Below, piece by piece: positions 34,348 to 35,651 of a DNA stretch of 35,651 nt (the first letter of the stretch is position 1; the number at the start of each line of letters is the position of its first letter). The DNA is from Oscillospiraceae bacterium (GTDB lineage Bacteria > Bacillota > Clostridia > Oscillospirales > Oscillospiraceae), in the NCBI GenBank assembly GCA_017541825.1, contig JAFXYJ010000075.1, positions 1 to 35,651 on the forward strand, written 5' to 3'. The notes under the pieces were generated by a model. The model was not told the DNA's origin and did no database searches. It was given only the letters and a program-made list of their open reading frames with translations. Made by a program: the position numbers and the translations under genes.

Positions 34348-35553
34348 ATGCGCAAGCTCGTCAAAAACAATGTCAGCTGGGTCGGCTTCCTGGACTGGGA
34401 GATCGAAAACTTCCACGGCTACGACTACAACATCCGCCGCGGCTCGAGCCAGAACGCCTACCTCATCGAGGAGGAGAAAACCGTGCTCATCGACACGGTC
34501 TGGACCCCCCACCAGAACGACTTCGTCAAAAACCTCGCTTCGGAGATCGACCTGAAGAAGATCGACTTCGTCGTGGCCAACCACGGCGAGGCGGACCACT
34601 CTGGTTCTCTGCCCGCGCTGATGGCGGAGATCCCCGGCACGCCGATCTACTGCACCGCCAACGCAGTCAAGAGCATCGAGGGCCAGTACGGCAAGCGGGG
34701 CTGGAATTTCCGCGTCGTCAAGACCGGCGACAGCGTGGACATCGGCAACGGCAAGAAGCTGATCTTCATCGAGATGCGCATGCTCCACTGGCCCGATTCC
34801 ATGGCCACCTATATGACCGGGGACAATATCCTCTTCTCCATGGACGCCTTCGGTCAGCACATCGCCGTATCGGAGCTGTTCAACGACCTGGCCGACCAGT
34901 CCCTGCTCTGGCAGGAGGCCATCAAGTATTACGCCAACATCCTCAACCCCTTCTCCCCCATGGTGGCCAAAAAGCTGCCCGAGCTGGCGGCTCTCGAGCT
35001 GCCCATCGACATCATCGCCCCGTCCCACGGCGTGGTGTGGCGCGACGATCCGATGCAGATCGTGGAGAAATACGCCCAGTGGTCCGCCGACTATCAGGAG
35101 GACCGGATCACCGTGGTCTATGACACCATGTGGGAGGGCACGGCGCAGATCGCCCACGCCATCGCCGATGAGATCACGCGCCAGAGCCCCGATACCGTGG
35201 TCAAAGTATACAAGATCCCCACCTCCGACAAGACCGAGGTCATGACCGACGTGTTCCGTTCCAAAGCCGTAGCCGTAGGCTCTCCCACCGCCGTCAACGG
35301 CATCCTCTCCTCCGTGGCCGGATGGCTCGATTACGCCCGGGAGCTCAAATTCAAGGGCAAGAAGGCCGCCGCCTTCGGCTGTTACGGCTGGAGCGGCGAG
35401 AGCGTGAAGATCCTGCAGGCCAGGCTGGCCGAGATCGGCTTTGAGGTGGTCGAGGAGAACGTCCGCGCCAACTGGAAGCCCGGCGAGGCGGATCTCGCCC
35501 TGGTGCCGGGACTGGTGGCCGCTCTGCTGGGAAACAAGCCCGCGGAGGAATGA
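34348..35553 (+). CDS. fprA: A-type flavoprotein FprA (diiron O2/NO reductase)
   Basis: Reduces O2 to water or NO to N2O in anaerobes, taking electrons from a rubredoxin or from F420H2-type donors. The N-terminal metallo-beta-lactamase domain carries all diiron ligands with the canonical numbering: His79, Glu81, Asp83, His84 (HGEADHS), His147, Asp166 and His227 (PSHG). A flavodoxin domain follows from about residue 250 (ITVVYDTMWEGTAQIAHAIADE, FMN-binding) to the end. The total of 401 residues matches the two-domain FprA form without a fused rubredoxin. AAGGAGGA precedes the ATG; an upstream in-frame ATG at 34324 lies before this ribosome binding site and is not used. The gene stands alone. 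Confidence 0.96.
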   Translation: MRKLVKNNVSWVGFLDWEIENFHGYDYNIRRGSSQNAYLIEEEKTVLIDTVWTPHQNDFVKNLASEIDLKKIDFVVANHGEADHSGSLPALMAEIPGTPIYCTANAVKSIEGQYGKRGWNFRVVKTGDSVDIGNGKKLIFIEMRMLHWPDSMATYMTGDNILFSMDAFGQHIAVSELFNDLADQSLLWQEAIKYYANILNPFSPMVAKKLPELAALELPIDIIAPSHGVVWRDDPMQIVEKYAQWSADYQEDRITVVYDTMWEGTAQIAHAIADEITRQSPDTVVKVYKIPTSDKTEVMTDVFRSKAVAVGSPTAVNGILSSVAGWLDYARELKFKGKKAAAFGCYGWSGESVKILQARLAEIGFEVVEENVRANWKPGEADLALVPGLVAALLGNKPAEE

Positions 35554-35576
35554 CCGAACACCGTAAATCCATAAGT

Positions 35577-35605
35577 CATGGAGCGCCGCGCCGCGGCGCT
35601 CCATG
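35577..35605 (+). terminator. Terminator-like hairpin after fprA
   Basis: CATGGAGCGCCGCG pairs with CGCGGCGCTCCATG around a very short loop, followed by TTTCGG, 24 bases after the stop. The T-run is weak. Confidence 0.65.
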
Positions 35606-35620
35606 TTTCGGACTGTCAAA

Positions 35621-35651
35621 AAGCCTCGCAGAGTTTGCGCCTGCAGGCGCA
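35621..35651 (+). repeat. Dispersed repeat, right-edge copy (cut by the window)
   Basis: Matches 23171-23201 with one difference over 31 bases and a looser 12-base match upstream. It is cut by the end of the window, so its full extent is unknown. Confidence 0.8.

Overview
The window is a GC-rich, gene-dense bacterial chromosome segment with no tRNA, rRNA, CRISPR array or transposase gene visible. The gene set points to a strictly anaerobic, high-GC member of the Clostridia, possibly Oscillospiraceae-like: an FprA-type diiron flavoprotein, type III glutamine synthetase, a DtxR-type regulator with iron-type ligands, a GerMN-domain lipoprotein, AGGAGG-like ribosome binding sites and sigma-A promoters. 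The taxonomic placement is inference; there is no marker RNA to confirm it.

Layout. Positions 1-3072 (minus strand): the N-terminal part of an efflux membrane-fusion protein, a PPC/DUF296 protein and a small lysozyme-fold-like protein. Positions 3315-6684 (plus): a short DtxR-type regulator, a sugar O-acetyltransferase and a Suv3-like RNA helicase ending in a zinc ribbon. Positions 6730-9829 (minus): an overlapping shikimate-pathway operon, aroA - aroC - a chorismate mutase/shikimate kinase fusion. Positions 9997-14813: a YdcF-like membrane protein, an operon of endonuclease IV, DUF3786 and a HAD phosphatase, an MBL-fold hydrolase, and a CDP-alcohol phosphatidyltransferase. Positions 14894-23042 (minus): glycogen phosphorylase, two lipoproteins (DUF3298-like and GerMN), and a histidine kinase/response regulator pair. 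Positions 23043-23433 are non-coding and packed with hairpins and repeats. Positions 23434-29051 (minus): a FecBCD-type uptake operon, type III glutamine synthetase and a DUF1622 membrane protein. Positions 29209-32281 (plus): a VWA protein and its MoxR-like AAA+ partner. Positions 32342-34173 (minus): a GntR/YtrA-type regulator with an ABC-2 exporter. Positions 34348-35553 (plus): the diiron flavoprotein.

How the genes work together. Most operons are tightly coupled by 1-4 base overlaps: aroA/aroC/CM-SK, response regulator/kinase, FecC/FecE, DUF3786/HAD and GntR/ABC. Several control regions are readable: a GntR operator on a near-consensus promoter, helically phased heptads in front of the two-component operon, a 12-bp inverted repeat at the predicted 5' end of the glutamine synthetase mRNA, a terminator-like structure upstream of the CDP-alcohol phosphatidyltransferase, and a 10-bp inverted repeat before the MBL-fold gene.

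The least explained parts are the hairpin array at 23131-23419, which is bounded by a 26-bp direct repeat and shares a sequence with the last bases of the window, and the possible RNA leader at 14041-14190. Long open frames opposite the real genes are GC-driven shadows and are not listed.
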